Positions 34,088 through 42,550 of a DNA stretch of 54,343 nt are shown in pieces. The notes beneath the pieces were generated by a model, which saw only the letters and a list, made by a program, of their open reading frames with translations, was not told the DNA's origin and ran no database searches. Each line of letters begins with the position of its first letter. The stretch's first letter is position 1. The position numbers and the translations under genes are program-made. The DNA is from an uncultured Gammaproteobacteria bacterium (lineage in GTDB: Bacteria > Pseudomonadota > Gammaproteobacteria > HK1): the NCBI GenBank assembly GCA_947258715.1, contig CAMYJH010000037.1, positions 1-54,343 of the forward strand, read 5' to 3'.

Positions 34088-35467
34088 ATGAAGACGAACT
34101 ACGACGCCATAGTCATCGGCGCCGGTCAGGCCGGCCCGCCGCTTGCCGAGCGACTTGGAAAGGCAGGATACAAGACGGCGATTATCGAACGGCATCTGCT
34201 TGGCGGCACCTGCGTCAATGTCGGCTGCATCCCGACAAAGACTCTGGTGGGAAGCGCGCGGGTTGCGTGGCAAGCGCGGCAGGCGGCGGAATTCGGCGTC
34301 GTGATCGACACTCCGGTGAAAGTGGACATGGCGCGCGTGAAGGCACGTAAGGACGAGATCGCCGGTGCCTCAAATGCCGGTGTCACCGCTTGGGTGGAGG
34401 CAATGGAAAACGTGACGCTGATCCGCGGCCATGCGCGCTTCAGCGGGCCGCACTCGCTCGAGGTGGATGACCAGACGCTGACGGCTGCACGGATATTCAT
34501 CGACGTCGGCGCCCGTGCGCGGGTGCCGAACTTTCCCGGCCTCGACGAGGTAAGTTACCTCACCAACTCGAGCATGATGGAGATCGATTTCCTGCCGCAA
34601 CATCTGCTCATCGTCGGCGGCAGCTACATCGGGCTCGAATTCGCGCAGATGTACCGGCGCTTCGGATCGGAGGTTACCGTCATCGAGATGCAGGACCGGC
34701 TGATCGGGCGCGAGGACGACGACGTCTCCGCCGCGGTGCGGGAGATCCTCGAGGGCGAGGGCATAACGGTACGCTTGAACGCCGAGTGCATCGGCTTCGA
34801 GAAGGGTCCCATGGGCGCGCGCATGAACATCGACTGCCATGAGGATTCGACACCGCTCGACGGCAGCCACGTGCTGTTGGCCGTGGGGAGAGTGCCGAAT
34901 ACACACGACCTCGGACTCGATCGCGCCGGCGTCGAGACCGACGGGCGTGGATTCATCCGCGTCGATGATGAACTGCGCACCAGCGCCGAGGAAGTTTGGG
35001 CGCTGGGTGAAGTGAACGCCCGTGGCGCCTTCACCCATACCACCTACAACGACTTCGAGATCGTTGCGGCGAACCTGCTGGACGGGGACACGCGCCGGGT
35101 GAGCGATCGCATTGTGTGCTACGGGCTATTCATCGATCCGCCGCTCGGCCGCGTGGGCATGACCGAGCGCGAAGTGCGCGACTCCGGGCGCGACGCGTTG
35201 ATCGGCACCCGGCCCATGAAGCGCGTCGGGCGGGCGCGGGAATTCGGCGAGACCCGTGGATTCATGAAGATTCTGGTGGACGCGCAAACCGAGGAGATAC
35301 TCGGCGCGTCCATCCTCGGGCTGAGCGGTGACGAGGTGGTGCATTCGTTGCTCGACGTGATGTACGCGAAACGGCCTTACACCACGGTCTCGCGCGGCGT
35401 CCACATTCACCCGACCGTCGCCGAGCTCGTTCCAACCGTCCTTCAGGGGCTCACGCCGCTTAAGTAA
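34088..35467 (+). CDS. FAD-dependent pyridine nucleotide-disulfide oxidoreductase (mercuric-reductase-like)
   Basis: A 459-residue class I flavoprotein disulfide reductase. The FAD motif is AIVIGAGQAGPPLAERLGKA, the redox-active disulfide GGTCVNVGCIPTKT, the NAD(P)H motif LIVGGSYIGLEFAQMYRRFG and the second FAD contact VWALGEVNARGAF. The C-terminal dimerisation domain carries the active-site base in GVHIHPTVAELVP. It lacks the N-terminal metal-binding domain and the C-terminal Cys pair of true mercuric reductase, so it is a general reductase of unknown substrate. It stands alone between two type B elements. Confidence 0.92.
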   Translation: MKTNYDAIVIGAGQAGPPLAERLGKAGYKTAIIERHLLGGTCVNVGCIPTKTLVGSARVAWQARQAAEFGVVIDTPVKVDMARVKARKDEIAGASNAGVTAWVEAMENVTLIRGHARFSGPHSLEVDDQTLTAARIFIDVGARARVPNFPGLDEVSYLTNSSMMEIDFLPQHLLIVGGSYIGLEFAQMYRRFGSEVTVIEMQDRLIGREDDDVSAAVREILEGEGITVRLNAECIGFEKGPMGARMNIDCHEDSTPLDGSHVLLAVGRVPNTHDLGLDRAGVETDGRGFIRVDDELRTSAEEVWALGEVNARGAFTHTTYNDFEIVAANLLDGDTRRVSDRIVCYGLFIDPPLGRVGMTEREVRDSGRDALIGTRPMKRVGRAREFGETRGFMKILVDAQTEEILGASILGLSGDEVVHSLLDVMYAKRPYTTVSRGVHIHPTVAELVPTVLQGLTPLK

Positions 35468-35475
35468 GCCCGTGA

Positions 35476-35584
35476 AGGGATATTCAGGGTTCATAACTTT
35501 TTGATATTCAGCTCGGCCGGAAGCAGAACAAAGACCCCCAACACAAGTCAGAAAATCAATAAGTTATGAACCCTGAATGTCCCT
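35476..35584 (+). repeat. Dispersed palindromic element, type B, divergent copy with paired changes
   Basis: 109 bp. The left arm reads AGGGATATTCAGGGTTCATA and the right arm TTATGAACCCTGAATGTCC: two positions differ from the family in both arms in a complementary way. It is 9 bases after the oxidoreductase stop. Confidence 0.9.
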
Positions 35585-35714
35585 GTTCCCCCGTCGCGGC
35601 TTCCTTGAAAACCGCGGCACTCATGGGCACTATTCGTTCTTTTGTGCTTTACGCATATGTTCCACGATACGCAGCTACCGGTGGCCGCATGATCCCCATG
35701 AGAGCGCGTTTGCG

Positions 35715-37211
35715 ATGAAGCCTGCCCCATTTCCCGAAAACGAAACGGCGCGACTCCGCGCCCTGCGGGAACTCGCCGTGCTCGACACTCCGCCGGAAAC
35801 GGCCTTCGATGACATCACCACCCTCGCCGCTCACATCTGCAGGCGTCCGATCGCGCTCGTGTCGCTGGTGAACGCCGATCGTCAGTGGTTCAAGTCCAGG
35901 CGGGGCCTCGACGTGGAAGAGACACCACGCGACGTCGCTTTTTGCGCCCATGCGATTCTGAATCCTGGGGAAGTCATGGTCGTCCCCGATGCGCAGCGGG
36001 ATGAGCGCTTCGCCGACAACCCGCTGGTCACCGGAGCGCCCCACTTACGCTTCTACGCCGGTGCGCCGATAGTGACCGCCGGCGGCGAGGCGCTGGGCAC
36101 GGTCTGCGTCCTGGACCGGGAGCCGGGTGAACTGAACCCGACGGAGATCGAGGCCCTTAATGCCCTCGCGCGACAGACGATGGATCAGCTGGAGTCGCGC
36201 CGCGGTGAGGTCGCCTTACTCCGGTCCGAGCTCGAGAATGCGCGGTACCAAGTGAAAACGCACGAGGCGAACCTGCTCCGTCACGAGCAAATACAGAAAG
36301 CGCTGCGCGCCGAGCACTCGTTTCGCCAGGCCGTGATCGAGCTTGCCACCGAGGGCGTCTGCGTCTTCCGCAGCGTCGCGTCGCATCCGTTCATGGAGTT
36401 CACGGTGTGGAACAAGCGGATGACCGAGATCACGGGTTACACAATGGACGAGATCAACCGCCTCGGCTGGCTCCAGAGCCTATACCCCGACCCGGACGTT
36501 AAGCAGAGGGCACTCGAGCGCATGCGAAAGGGGGAGGATCTTCGCTTCGAGCGCTGGGAGATCAGGCGCGCCGACGGGAGCAAGCGTGCGCTCAGCGTAT
36601 CCACATCCAGATTGACCTCTGCCGACGGCCTGGAGCACGTGCTCGCGTTGATGCATGACTTCACCGAGGAAGAGAATTTCCGGCGGGAGGCGATGCTGGG
36701 GCGAAAAGATCCGCTCACCGGCGTAATGAACCGGCGCGTCTTCAAAGAGGAGACCGCGATGCTCTTAAACCTTGCCTCGCGAACGGAGTCGCCGAGCGCG
36801 CTGGGGTTTCTGGATGTGGACGATCTCAAAATAATCAACGACACCATGGGGCACACCGAAGGGGACCGCGTGCTTGAATCCGTCGGCGCGGCGCTGACGG
36901 AATCGACGCGTTGCACCGACATTGTCGGCCGCCTTGGAGGAGACGAGTTCGTGATTCTCCTGCCAAACACCGGACTCGCGGGCGCGAAGGTCTTTTTCGA
37001 CCGACTCCACAAGCGGCTTCAAGATGTGATCAGGGATCACGGCTGGTCGGTCGGAATGAGCGTGGGCGTCGCCGTCTTCCCCGCCAAACCGCCGAGGGAA
37101 ACCGACGCCCTCGGCTACGCCGACCGCCTGATGTACGAGGCGAAAAAAAGCGGCAAGAATCGCGTCGTCTACGGCGAATTCCCTGTCAGAGGAGACATTC
37201 AGAGTTCGTAA
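35715..37211 (+). CDS. GAF-PAS-GGDEF diguanylate cyclase
   Basis: A 498-residue cytoplasmic signalling protein. The N-terminal GAF domain (about 20-165; IALVSLVNADRQWFKSRRGL) is followed by a coiled-coil linker, a PAS domain (about 210-330; FTVWNKRMTEITGYTMDEIN) and a GGDEF domain (about 335-490) with intact signature GRLGGDEFVILL and the DPLTGVMNRR start, so it should make c-di-GMP. An RxxD inhibitory site is not clear. I chose the ATG at 35715 (MKPAPFPENE); a longer frame starts in the palindromic element. The C-terminal R-G-D-I-Q-S-S and stop come from a half element. Confidence 0.92.
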   Translation: MKPAPFPENETARLRALRELAVLDTPPETAFDDITTLAAHICRRPIALVSLVNADRQWFKSRRGLDVEETPRDVAFCAHAILNPGEVMVVPDAQRDERFADNPLVTGAPHLRFYAGAPIVTAGGEALGTVCVLDREPGELNPTEIEALNALARQTMDQLESRRGEVALLRSELENARYQVKTHEANLLRHEQIQKALRAEHSFRQAVIELATEGVCVFRSVASHPFMEFTVWNKRMTEITGYTMDEINRLGWLQSLYPDPDVKQRALERMRKGEDLRFERWEIRRADGSKRALSVSTSRLTSADGLEHVLALMHDFTEEENFRREAMLGRKDPLTGVMNRRVFKEETAMLLNLASRTESPSALGFLDVDDLKIINDTMGHTEGDRVLESVGAALTESTRCTDIVGRLGGDEFVILLPNTGLAGAKVFFDRLHKRLQDVIRDHGWSVGMSVGVAVFPAKPPRETDALGYADRLMYEAKKSGKNRVVYGEFPVRGDIQSS

Positions 37212-37213
37212 GA
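37191..37213 (+). repeat. Left half of the palindromic element at the GGDEF gene end
   Basis: GGAGACATTCAGAGTTCGTA then AGA; no core or right arm follows. It still supplies the Q-S-S-stop tail of the GGDEF protein, showing that the tail persists when the rest of the element is gone. Confidence 0.8.
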
Positions 37214-37601
37214 GGATGGGCGACGCTTTTATTTTATGAAAAATTAAGTGCGTACCCTTTTCACTTCAGCTACGGGCAGGTCTCCGGCGTCGTCGAACCC
37301 TTGAATGCCGGCCTCTCAAGTCAGAAGGAATCACTTTGCTAAACTGAATCCTGATCTAAACTCGATTCTGATCTAGATCAAATGTTTCCAGGTTGCGGCG
37401 TTTAGGATCCCTGATGGGCGCTGCCATTCGTACGAATGAACCTCCCTCAAATGTTTCTAATGATATTGAAGTGGCAACATCGAGTATTGTAAGTTGATGC
37501 TTCGCCGAATCCTCCGTGGCATTGAGCCGTTTTGCTCCGGAGACCTTTCAACAACGAGCGTTCGAAATTCACCTGCTTCGTTGAGAGTGCTTGGAGTGAA
37601 A
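37214..37601. other. Non-coding region upstream of the di-heme cytochrome gene
   Basis: No gene recognised. A+T-rich stretches around 37320-37480 probably hold the promoter of the di-heme protein. GATCTAAACTCGATTCTGATCTAGATCA near 37352 has repeated GATCTA/TGATCT words but no clear operator structure. Confidence 0.35.
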
Positions 37602-38966
37602 ATGTTCTTTAGATATGTTTCGTTCGCACTATTCATACCGTTACTGACGCCTAATGCCGTCCATGCGGACTTGATAGAAAGGGGGCGGGACATTTTTTTC
37701 AATGAGACATTTAATGGCAATGGAAGGACCTGTGCGACATGTCATCGTAAAGAACGCAATTTCTCTATTGATCCGAGTTTCATAGCCACCTTACCTGATG
37801 ACGATCCGCTTTTCGTCGCAGAGTTCGAGCCGGCGCTGATGGAAAACTTTGAGAAGCCAGCGCTGCTGCGACAATTTGGTCTTATCCTTGAAAATACGGA
37901 TGGCTTCACCGACATTGAAGAGAACTTTTCCATGCGGAGCGTGCCTCATCTACTTGGTCTTGGAACATCCATAGACAGTGTTCAGGGTCCACGCATCGGC
38001 TGGTCGGGCGACGGCGCCCCAGCCACCTGTCCACCCAAGGTGCAGCGTGACGCCCCCGATAGATGCGACGACTTCGACGGGTCGCTCCGCGCATTCGCGT
38101 TGGGCGCAGTCATTCAGCACTTTCCGAAGACTCTAGATAGATTACCCAATCTTGATTTCAGGCTGCCTACGGATGAGGAACTTGACGCTTTAGAGGCCTA
38201 TCAACTTTCTCTCGGACGGCAGACTGACGTAGAACTTCCGCTGCCGCTTCGAAACGTCGTCGCCTCAAGAGGGCAAGAGATTTTTCTGGATCGCTCCCTC
38301 GGGAAATGTAACTTGTGCCATGAAAACGCGGGCGCTAATTCCAATTTTGGCAATGCCGCGCTGGGCAATATTAGCTTCAATACCGGGGTCGAAGTTTTAG
38401 AGGACCAGGCGGCCAGACTCAGTGATGAAGAATTTCCCTCCGATGATGGATTCGGCACGCCCGGTAACGGCTCCTTCAATACGCCGCCACTGATCGAAGC
38501 TGCCGATACCGGTCCCTTTTTTCATAATAATTCTGTGGAAACGATCGAGGGCGCCGTGGCGTTTTATAACGACGACGCATTCAACTCGTCCCCGGGAGGT
38601 TCACAGGTGGGTGGAATTCGACTCGGCGCTGCCCAAGTGGTTGCAGTCGCGGCATTCTTGAGAGTGCTTAACGCAATTGAAAACATCGAATCGGCCATCA
38701 ATCTTTTGACAAGAGACACCCCAGATACTATTCAACGAAGCGTTTTTGAGATCGACGATGCTGTCAGAGTCCTGCAGGGGGGTGGTTTGCACGCCGATGC
38801 AGTTCCCGATCTTCAGAGCGCCAAACGCCTGGTAGCGCGAGCGTCCAAAAGAAAATCTTTTGGGCGAAAGCCTTCCGGGGCGCCGAAAAGAAGATCTCTT
38901 GGGAGAACGCCTTCCAGACGGGCAATTCAGCATCTTGAAAATGCCCGAGCAAAGCTAATCGAGTAG
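37602..38966 (+). CDS. Di-heme cytochrome c protein, cytochrome-c-peroxidase-like
   Basis: A 454-residue periplasmic protein with a signal peptide (MFFRYVSFALFIPLLTPNAV, cut near VHA) and two heme sites, CATCHRKE (about residue 45) and CNLCHENAG (about 235). The order and spacing resemble the MauG/cytochrome c peroxidase superfamily, with FNTPPLIEAADTGPFFHNNS matching the conserved block near the second heme. The last 60 residues are basic with repeated S-F-G-R-K-P/S-L-G-R-T-P-type segments, which is unusual. GGAGTGA precedes the ATG at 37602, supporting this start over one 108 bases upstream. It has no obvious operon partner. Confidence 0.85.
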   Translation: MFFRYVSFALFIPLLTPNAVHADLIERGRDIFFNETFNGNGRTCATCHRKERNFSIDPSFIATLPDDDPLFVAEFEPALMENFEKPALLRQFGLILENTDGFTDIEENFSMRSVPHLLGLGTSIDSVQGPRIGWSGDGAPATCPPKVQRDAPDRCDDFDGSLRAFALGAVIQHFPKTLDRLPNLDFRLPTDEELDALEAYQLSLGRQTDVELPLPLRNVVASRGQEIFLDRSLGKCNLCHENAGANSNFGNAALGNISFNTGVEVLEDQAARLSDEEFPSDDGFGTPGNGSFNTPPLIEAADTGPFFHNNSVETIEGAVAFYNDDAFNSSPGGSQVGGIRLGAAQVVAVAAFLRVLNAIENIESAINLLTRDTPDTIQRSVFEIDDAVRVLQGGGLHADAVPDLQSAKRLVARASKRKSFGRKPSGAPKRRSLGRTPSRRAIQHLENARAKLIE

Positions 38967-38985
38967 AGAATCACACCCGCGCAGA

Positions 38986-39077
38986 AGGGACATTCAGAGT
39001 TCGTAAGTCATTGAATCTACGTGCAGATCACCGTGGAAACTCTGAAAATCAGTAGCTTAGGAACTCTGAATGTCCCC
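38986..39077 (+). repeat. Dispersed palindromic element, type A, full copy (TTAGG subfamily)
   Basis: 92 bp. The right arm has GCTTAGGAACTC instead of GCTTACGAACTC, shared with the copies at 41424, 43874 and 44546, which suggests local spread of one variant. It is 20 bases after the di-heme gene. Confidence 0.92.
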
Positions 39078-39155
39078 AATCAAAGGTCTGATTGACGTCA
39101 ACCCAGGCGCGCCAAATTCGCGCTATTAACGATCATCTTCAGGAGGGATCAAGCA

Positions 39156-39362
39156 ATGATGCAGGAGATGATGAAACAGTGTTGTACCGAGGACGGCCAG
39201 CCGGACTTCGAGAAAATGAAGCAGTTCATGGAGCATTGTGGGAAGCAGCAGTTCAGCGAAGATGAGCTTGCCACGATGAAGCAGTTCTGCGCCCAGGGAG
39301 GGATGCCGAACCTCGACAAGATGAAGCAGATGATGGAGAAATGCGGCTGCCACTTCTCGTAG
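39156..39362 (+). CDS. Small Cys/Met-rich protein
   Basis: A 68-residue protein with seven Met-rich and Cys-containing turns: MMQEMMKQCCTEDG, a first unit FEKMKQFMEHCG and a second LDKMKQMMEKCGCHF, which look like an internal duplication. AGGAGG lies 8 bases before the ATG. The Cys and Met pattern suggests metal (for example copper) binding, but no family is recognised. No signal peptide. It lies near other metal-type genes (His/Met-rich protein at 40.05 kb). Confidence 0.75.
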   Translation: MMQEMMKQCCTEDGQPDFEKMKQFMEHCGKQQFSEDELATMKQFCAQGGMPNLDKMKQMMEKCGCHFS

Positions 39363-39624
39363 GCCACAAAGAGGATCGACACTGCCAAGTTTGAGCACCT
39401 TCATGAGGCAGCTTCAGTCGCTTCGGGTGGAGTCTTGTGAATATTTAACGCCCTGATAGAGAGGTATCGGAGACCGATTTTTCTCGCTTGCGTTCATCGT
39501 GCTTTTTTTGCGGCGTCCCGCACGTTTCACGACATCATGCCCATTAGCCGGCGGCTCTGACTGATGAAGGAATGTGCTTGCCGTATCTCCCGAGTGAAGG
39601 CATCAAGATTGCGCCTTCCCTTAG

Positions 39625-39995
39625 GGTGAGCAGGAGACTGCGATTTACAACTCAACACCGGATTTTTCGCTTGCGGTTGAAGGAGTAAAAGGCGACGGCC
39701 CGGTTGGTGAGGCCTATGCAAGGCAGAATTTCAGAGATCGCAAAGTGCCCATTTTCTCCTGTGAGGAGCCGAGTATCGGGGGAGAAATAGCGCGACTTGC
39801 TCCGAATTTAGTAGAACACTGGGTGGTGCGCGCGGCCCGCTCTACGAATTTTCAGAAGTTGCCTCGCTAGCGGGCTCCTATAGGGGCGCTGCCCTGGCGG
39901 AGGTCTTCGGGCCCGCTCTGAGTGCACTCCTCGAGAAAGCTGCACCAGCGCGTTGTTTGCCCGCGGACGTCGGTGACGACCGGGCGATCGCTTAA
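39625..39995 (+). pseudogene. Possible degraded gene, zinc-binding-protein-like
   Basis: An open frame without a start codon (39625-39870) contains GVKGDGPVGEAYARQNFRDR and VPIFSCEEPSIGGEIARLAP, which resembles the SCEG..GEIAR.AAN pattern of small Cys-containing zinc-binding proteins. A second frame (about 39770-39995) then shows gene-like codon use (YEFSEVASLAGSYRGAALAE) to a TAA. This looks like one frameshifted, truncated gene. The family assignment is from memory of the pattern and is weak. Confidence 0.3.
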
Positions 39996-40048
39996 TATTA
40001 AGGAGGACTATCCTTGCCATACATCGATGCAATTCTGGAGGTGGGTCA

Positions 40049-40768
40049 GTGAGACAAGCGATGCGATTCCTCAGCGTGTTGGTTTTCTTCGTCGTCGCTT
40101 CGGCGGCGAGCGCGGATCAAGGGCACGACATGAGCCAGAGCATGCAGCAGGGGCATGACATGACCCAGGATATGCACCAAGGGCACGACATGACCCACGG
40201 CGCCAAGACCCACGGCGCTGCCGGGGTTGAATCGAACTCTTGCGATCTGGGGATACATGTCACCGAGGCGGCGGAGCGCCGTCCGGGAGGCGCCCTGCAT
40301 GCGAAGGCGACGGCCCATGGCCACGCCGGCCACAGCCACGATCAACAAATGGGGGCGGCGCCCGACAGCAAGGGCATGCACGACCACGCCGCGCACGCGG
40401 GCGCAAAGTCTCCGCCACCCCTGCACGAGCGCCACGACCCGCAGCATGGCGGTGAGCAGTTCTTCATGGCGCCTGACAAGCTCCGCCATTTGGAGCCGGT
40501 GTACTCGGAGCGCTGCGGTCTGCGCGTGATTTTCTACAACGCCCACTCGGAGCCTGTCCGGCCGGACCGCTTCCGCGCCTTCGTGCACGTGATCCCGTCC
40601 GCCACGATGGAGCCCGAGCGGATGCGCTTCCTCGACCTTTCAGCCAACGGCACCGTGCTCGAAGCCGCGCTCGGTCCCGATCTCACTCGGCCTTTCGAGG
40701 TCGAGCTCTACGTGCGCTTTCCCGAGAGCGACGATCCCGAGCTCTTTAACGTCTTGATTACCAAGTAG
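40049..40768 (+). CDS. Periplasmic His/Met-rich protein with GHDM repeats
   Basis: A 239-residue exported protein. A signal peptide (MRFLSVLVFFVVASAASA) is followed by three near-identical units, QGHDMSQSMQ, QGHDMTQDMH and QGHDMTHGAK, then more His (HAKATAHGHAGHSHDQQM, HDHAAHAG). The C-terminal 110 residues are a compact beta-rich domain (CGLRVIFYNAHSEPVRPDRF, ELYVRFPESDDPELFNVLIT). The His/Met stretch should bind copper or another soft metal. A GTG start at 40049 is supported by GGAGGT 6 bases upstream; an ATG 12 bases later is the alternative. The family is not recognised. Confidence 0.8.
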   Translation: MRQAMRFLSVLVFFVVASAASADQGHDMSQSMQQGHDMTQDMHQGHDMTHGAKTHGAAGVESNSCDLGIHVTEAAERRPGGALHAKATAHGHAGHSHDQQMGAAPDSKGMHDHAAHAGAKSPPPLHERHDPQHGGEQFFMAPDKLRHLEPVYSERCGLRVIFYNAHSEPVRPDRFRAFVHVIPSATMEPERMRFLDLSANGTVLEAALGPDLTRPFEVELYVRFPESDDPELFNVLITK

Positions 40769-40769
40769 T

Positions 40770-40811
40770 GGCGGACATTCGGAGTTCGCGGGTCATTGAA
40801 GCTAAGTGTTT
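40770..40811 (+). repeat. Degenerate left part of the palindromic element
   Basis: GCGGACATTCGGAGTTCGCG followed by GGTCATTGAAGCTAAG matches the left arm and type A core start. No right arm is found. It is directly after the stop of the His/Met-rich gene. Confidence 0.65.
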
Positions 40812-40929
40812 ATTTCAGCGCGTGGCCCCTCAGGTTTGGGGGTCGCAGACCGCAGTCCGATTGACCGAGATCATTTCGCCTCGACGGGGTAAATGCTATG
40901 CGTATTTGGCGTCCGCGAGGAAATAGATC

Positions 40930-41448
40930 ATGCCTCTTCATCTGGAGCCGCTAGACGTTTCTGCTCAGCTTGAGAACTTCAGCTCGGTCTTGATTGTTTC
41001 GTGTCCCGTCTGCCCCGCGGTCAGTCTGGCGAGTCAGAAAAACTCGCCGCTCATCGAGTTCTTCAAAAGTGGTCTCAGGACAGGGGCTTTCGAGAAGTAC
41101 ATCAAGTCGATCCGCAAACCGCTCGAAAATCGGGGCATTCGAACCGGCGTTTTCTCCACCTATACGCCGTGTCCGACCATGTGTCTTTGGACACAGGGGC
41201 AGCGCGGTCGTTTACGGAAGCGCGCCGGGGACTATGAGGCGGTGCTCGTGCTGGGATGCGATTCTGCTACGTATACGGCTAAGGAAGCGCTCAAGAATAC
41301 CGACTGCCAAGTTATTCAGGCAATGCGGATGACCGGGCTCACAAACGCAGCCCTAAAGTTTCGGTTTCCCATGACGGTCGAACTCCAGCACAAGGCCCGC
41401 GTGGGCGGCGGAAAGGAGCTCGAGGGGACATCCAGAGTTCGTAACTAA
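40930..41448 (+). CDS. Cys-motif protein of unknown function
   Basis: A 172-residue soluble protein with three Cys clusters: VSCPVCPAVSLASQ (CxxC), TPCPTMCLWTQGQRG (CxxxC) and VLGCDSATYTAKEAL. The rest is alpha/beta. The pattern suggests a metal- or thiol-active site, but I do not recognise the family. GAGGAAA precedes the ATG. The C-terminal E-G-T-S-R-V-R-N tail is encoded by the palindromic element in a different frame from the usual Q-S-S tail. It is convergent with the rhomboid gene. Confidence 0.7.
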   Translation: MPLHLEPLDVSAQLENFSSVLIVSCPVCPAVSLASQKNSPLIEFFKSGLRTGAFEKYIKSIRKPLENRGIRTGVFSTYTPCPTMCLWTQGQRGRLRKRAGDYEAVLVLGCDSATYTAKEALKNTDCQVIQAMRMTGLTNAALKFRFPMTVELQHKARVGGGKELEGTSRVRN

Positions 41449-41515
41449 TTGAAGCGACGTGCACATCACTGTCCGAACTCTGAAAATCAGTAGCTTAGGA
41501 ACTCTGAATGTCCCC
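41424..41515 (+). repeat. Type A palindromic element shared by two convergent gene ends
   Basis: 92 bp, TTAGG subfamily. The left arm holds the end and TAA of the plus-strand Cys-motif gene (R-V-R-N), and the right arm holds the end and stop of the minus-strand rhomboid gene (G-D-I-Q-S-S). Confidence 0.92.
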
Positions 41516-42154
41516 ATCCTCGTCATCGGATGGGATCTCCTCCTCGTCTTCCCAACTGTATCGCTTCTCCACCGGTGCGGGATCCCTATGCCGGAATAGG
41601 AAAGCCAAAACCGCGCCTACGAATGCGCCGAAGAGGTGCGACTCGTAAGAAACGTCGGGGTCGGTTGGAAAGATCCCCCAAAGCATGCTGCCGTAGAGAA
41701 AGAACACCAGCATGGATAGCGCGATCGCCCGCCGATCCCAGCGAATTGCGCCAATGATGAAGACGAAAAACATCATGCCGAAGGTCAGTCCGCTGGCCCC
41801 AACGTGATTGGCCTCTCGCGCGGCTAACCAAACGCAGAGGCCGGTTCCAGCATACACGCATGCTAGAACGATCCCGGCCGAACGCGGATACCCATAAAGC
41901 AGTGCGGTACCCAGAATGACAATCGGAACCGAATTGGCAAACAGGTGCGAGACCGAGGCGTGTACAAACGGCGCCAAGGCGATGCCGACGGTGCCGCTGA
42001 TACGGCGAGGGTAGATACCGTACTTGACGAGGTTGAGCTCGAAAAGCGCCGCGCCAAGGTAAACCAACCAGAGCACGGCAACGAAGGACACGCTCATGAT
42101 TAACGCCTGGCGGAATCGGCGCTCGTCGGCTGGGCGGGTTGCAGAGCTTGTCAT
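41495..42154 (-). CDS. Rhomboid family intramembrane serine protease
   Basis: A 219-residue membrane protease with six predicted helices. The catalytic Ser is in GASGLTFGMMFFVF (GxSG) and the catalytic His in SYESHLFGAFVGA (H-L-x-G). FVHASVSHLFANSVPI is the conserved HxxxxHxxxN segment of helix 2, which stabilises the oxyanion. The C-terminus is acidic (SWEDEEEIPSDDED) and ends in the element-derived G-D-I-Q-S-S. Substrates unknown. A hairpin lies just before the start codon. Confidence 0.92.
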   Translation of the reverse strand: MTSSATRPADERRFRQALIMSVSFVAVLWLVYLGAALFELNLVKYGIYPRRISGTVGIALAPFVHASVSHLFANSVPIVILGTALLYGYPRSAGIVLACVYAGTGLCVWLAAREANHVGASGLTFGMMFFVFIIGAIRWDRRAIALSMLVFFLYGSMLWGIFPTDPDVSYESHLFGAFVGAVLAFLFRHRDPAPVEKRYSWEDEEEIPSDDEDGDIQSS

Positions 42155-42156
42155 CG

Positions 42157-42179
42157 CCTGAAGACCGGACCTCTTCAGG
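42157..42179 (-). promoter_or_regulatory. Hairpin directly upstream of the rhomboid start codon
   Basis: CCTGAAGA and TCTTCAGG form a perfect 8-bp stem with a 7-base loop, ending 2 bases before the ATG on the minus strand. It would cover the likely ribosome binding site, so it may limit translation. Confidence 0.4.
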
Positions 42180-42550
42180 CTGAGGCCAGGTAGTCTACCG
42201 CTGTCGCGTGCGGTTCGAGGGATAACTTGGGGAGGCGCGTTCGTGATATGGGCCGCAACGCTGCTTCATTGGCCTGAAGACCCCCAATAGCAGAGTGAGG
42301 CTGACAATATGGCTCGAACGGTCGCTGGATACCTTCCAAGGCGAGCTCGGCGAATATGCGCCCCTTTGACAGTCAAGCCTTCGGGGTTTTCTTGCCGGAG
42401 TAATCCGCATGCGTTTTCGGAACCTGGGCTGCCGGGCGCGCAATGAAACCCATTGGGCCAGACGTGAAACGATTGCGCTGCCGCCATTCGCTGAAGGTTG
42501 ACGATCCATTCACAGGCCAAAACAGGTAGAGTTGAGCCCCACGCAAGCGT
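42180..42550. other. Non-coding region before the TIGR02466-like pair
   Basis: No gene recognised on either strand. No palindromic element here. Confidence 0.35.

Noticed and set aside
34088..35467. True mercuric reductase (merA)
   Set aside because: No N-terminal metal-binding domain, no C-terminal Cys pair, and no mer genes nearby.
42195..42509. Gene between rhomboid and the oxygenase-like pair
   Set aside because: Open frames exist on the minus strand, but composition and lack of recognisable motifs argue against coding.
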